Below are positions 6,201-6,405 of a stretch of 6,405 nt of DNA, one piece after another (positions within the stretch are counted from its first letter, which is position 1; each line of letters begins with the position of its first letter). The notes under the pieces are model-generated. The model worked only from the letters and a program-made list of their open reading frames with translations. It was not told where the DNA came from and made no database searches. This stretch comes from Chitinophaga pinensis. Its GTDB lineage: Bacteria > Bacteroidota > Bacteroidia > Flavobacteriales_D > Crocinitomicaceae. Location: the NCBI GenBank assembly GCA_945870115.1, contig CAMBRH010000210.1:1-6405 (forward strand), given 5' to 3'. Made by a program: the position numbers and the translations under genes.

Positions 6201-6405
6201 GTCAACTGCTTCAATTTCAGGCGCGACTTATTCTTGGTCTGGCCCAAATGGATTTACATCTAATCAACAAAATCCTACCATAAGTTTAAATGCGACTGCA
6301 ACAATGGGTGGAACATACTCACTTGCCACAATATTAAATGGATGTACGAGTTTGAATGGCATTTCAGCTGTAGTTGTAAATCCGATTCCTTCAACTCCAA
6401 GCATT
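3286..6405 (+). CDS. Secreted YCF48-like beta-propeller protein with Ig-like repeats (N-terminal 1040 residues, 3' end outside window)
   Basis: The ATG at 3286 is the first start after an in-frame TAA at 3274-3276. A long signal peptide has a hydrophobic core at about residues 24-40 and probable cleavage after A46 (ASA|QN). Residues 61-628 contain 14 tandem blades with the pattern LxSVxFxDxxTGYxVGxxGxILKTTxGGxxW, as in YCF48/HCF136 and BNR-type propellers. Residues 629-1038 hold five Ig-like repeats, each with PICEG near the start, YSWSGPNGF in the middle, GTYSL, and a second cysteine; a sixth begins at the edge. The cysteines of each unit are 55 residues apart (for example C637 and C692) and may form a disulfide. 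Similar proteins in Flavobacteriales are exported by the type IX system and act on the cell surface, often as adhesins. The expected C-terminal sorting domain is beyond the window, so this route is inferred. Ligand unknown. Confidence 0.85.
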   Translation, partial: MNFRKQLFNTSSEFNLTLATCNFFSSFFVIFAVSLSLIVTFNTASAQNWDWQNPKPQGVNLYSVCFPDANTGYTAGLDGTILKTTNAGADWTELNTGTSNSFVSVFFTDIDTGYVVGQTNTMLKTTNGGLDWTQISIGSPYLTSIFFTSTSTGYAVGSNGVAGTILKTTNGGINWTVQNTATVTLYNSVYFCNDSTGYVVGEGGKILKTIDGGNNWINQTSGVSNSLYSVYFTDADNGYATEYGRILKTTNGGLTWTYQTYFQSFELYSVHFSDFNTGYAVGRSGVILKTTNAGANWNFLTSETTIKLRDVHFTDNNTGYSVGENGIILKTIDAGTNWTAFSTSEYYADLNDANFPDVCRGYSVGKSGTILKTADGGTNWIAQNSGITNDLFSVYFTSTDIGYVVGDTGLILKTIDGGINWNTQNSGLMFNLNSVYFTNVDTGYVVGDGGKILKTIDGGANWLIQISNVSENLTSVYFLDDNVGFAVGSSGRILKTTDGGNVWNIIYSGTTLDLRTVYFPTTQIGYVGGVSGHIRKTINGGTSWTQLTNNINFVITSLVFSDANNGFAVGYDYNRYGKIFSTTNGGTNWSSQTISWDHDLKSVKYVDTNTLYIVGNNGAILKTIIGASVAGNNGPICEGQALILSAPTISNASYLWTGPNGFTSNLQNPTVSNISTVSMNGTYSVSIMVNACTNIIETTIVLVNTVPSSPTILNNGPICEGEVLNLSATGITDATYSWSGPNGFTSNQQNPAISSNATAAMSGTYSLVTTLNGCSSSNGTTSVVVNTIPTTPNIINNGSFCEGLALSLSTATISDATYSWSGPNGFTSNQQNPTISSNATAAMNGTYSLTTTLNGCSSLTGSMAVIINTIPATPSIINIGPICEGSALSLSTQTISGATYSWSGPNGFTSNQQNPNISSNATAAMSGTYSLSAILNGCSSLNGTSEVIINPIPSTPSIINNGPICEGTALLLSTASISGATYSWSGPNGFTSNQQNPTISLNATATMGGTYSLATILNGCTSLNGISAVVVNPIPSTPSI
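3466..5169 (+). repeat. Fourteen tandem propeller blade repeats (about 41 codons each)
   Basis: The lysine of the LKT motif (or its equivalent) falls at residues 83, 124, 167, 208, 248, 289, 330, 372, 413, 454, 495, 536, 581 and 622, giving steps of 40 to 45 residues, mostly 41. Blades 3 and 13 carry small insertions before this motif, and blade 5 is shortened around TEYGR. Blade 14 ends at KTIIGAS and lacks the final GGxxW strand. The most alike stretch at DNA level is in blades 4 and 10, which share GGTGGAAAAATTCTAAAAAC. The repeats are otherwise well diverged, so the array is older than the Ig-like array that follows. Confidence 0.85.
5170..6405 (+). repeat. Tandem 246-base Ig-like repeats (five full units, sixth starting)
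   Basis: Units run 5170-5415, 5416-5661, 5662-5907, 5908-6153 and 6154-6399, with a sixth beginning at 6400. The first cysteine falls at residues 637, 719, 801, 883 and 965, and the second at 692, 774, 856, 938 and 1020, so every step is exactly 82 residues. Units 4 and 5 agree at about 66 of 82 residues by eye; unit 1 is the most divergent. The stretch ATYSWSGPNGFTSNQQNP is identical in units 2 to 5. The high similarity implies recent duplication, and the array very likely continues to the right. Confidence 0.9.

Noticed and set aside
5170..6405. CRISPR array or SprB-type repeats as an explanation of the 246-base period
   Set aside because: The repeats are contiguous and fully coding with no spacers, so they are not CRISPR. 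They lack the GGTPPYTY motif of SprB repeats; the CEG...YSWSGPNGF pattern fits Ig-like domains better.

Overview
The window looks like chromosomal DNA from a Bacteroidota bacterium, probably a Flavobacteriales member. The base composition is AT-rich (roughly one third GC by eye), Shine-Dalgarno sequences are absent before the well-supported starts, and two good matches to the Bacteroidota promoter form (TTTG, about 19 bases, TAnnTTTG) lie just upstream of genes. The protein types also fit this group: a TlpA-like redoxin, a YgiQ-type radical SAM protein, and a large secreted protein built from YCF48-like propeller blades and Ig-like repeats. The genus cannot be fixed from the sequence alone.

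Layout from left to right. The end of a thioredoxin-fold (redoxin) gene enters from the left edge and stops at 691. A 94-base convergent gap (692-785) follows; it is clearly richer in GC than its surroundings and contains inverted repeats. A small single-pass membrane protein gene lies on the minus strand (786-1004). An AT-rich gap (1005-1217) holds a nested inverted repeat, the likely terminator of the next gene, plus a short direct repeat. The ygiQ gene is complete on the minus strand (1218-3104). A 181-base divergent control region (3105-3285) carries a start-proximal promoter element for ygiQ, a 29-base near-palindrome, and a well-formed promoter for the rightward gene. The remaining half (3286-6405) is the N-terminal 1040 codons of a secreted giant that runs off the right edge.

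The rightward gene encodes a signal peptide, then 14 YCF48/BNR-type propeller blades of about 41 residues, then Ig-like repeats with an exact 82-residue (246-base) period. Five full units are visible and a sixth begins at the edge. It is most simply read as a cell-surface or secreted adhesin-like protein, probably a type IX secretion substrate, but the C-terminal sorting domain that would prove this lies outside the window. No functional link between the redoxin, the small membrane protein, YgiQ and the surface protein is evident; they occupy separate transcription units.

I found no convincing new multi-gene system. The points most worth a second look are the mosaic identity among the 246-base repeats, the 14-blade propeller with an apparently permuted closing strand, the palindrome overlapping the promoter in the divergent region, the GC-rich structured island at 691-780, and the redoxin that lacks the first cysteine of its active-site pair.
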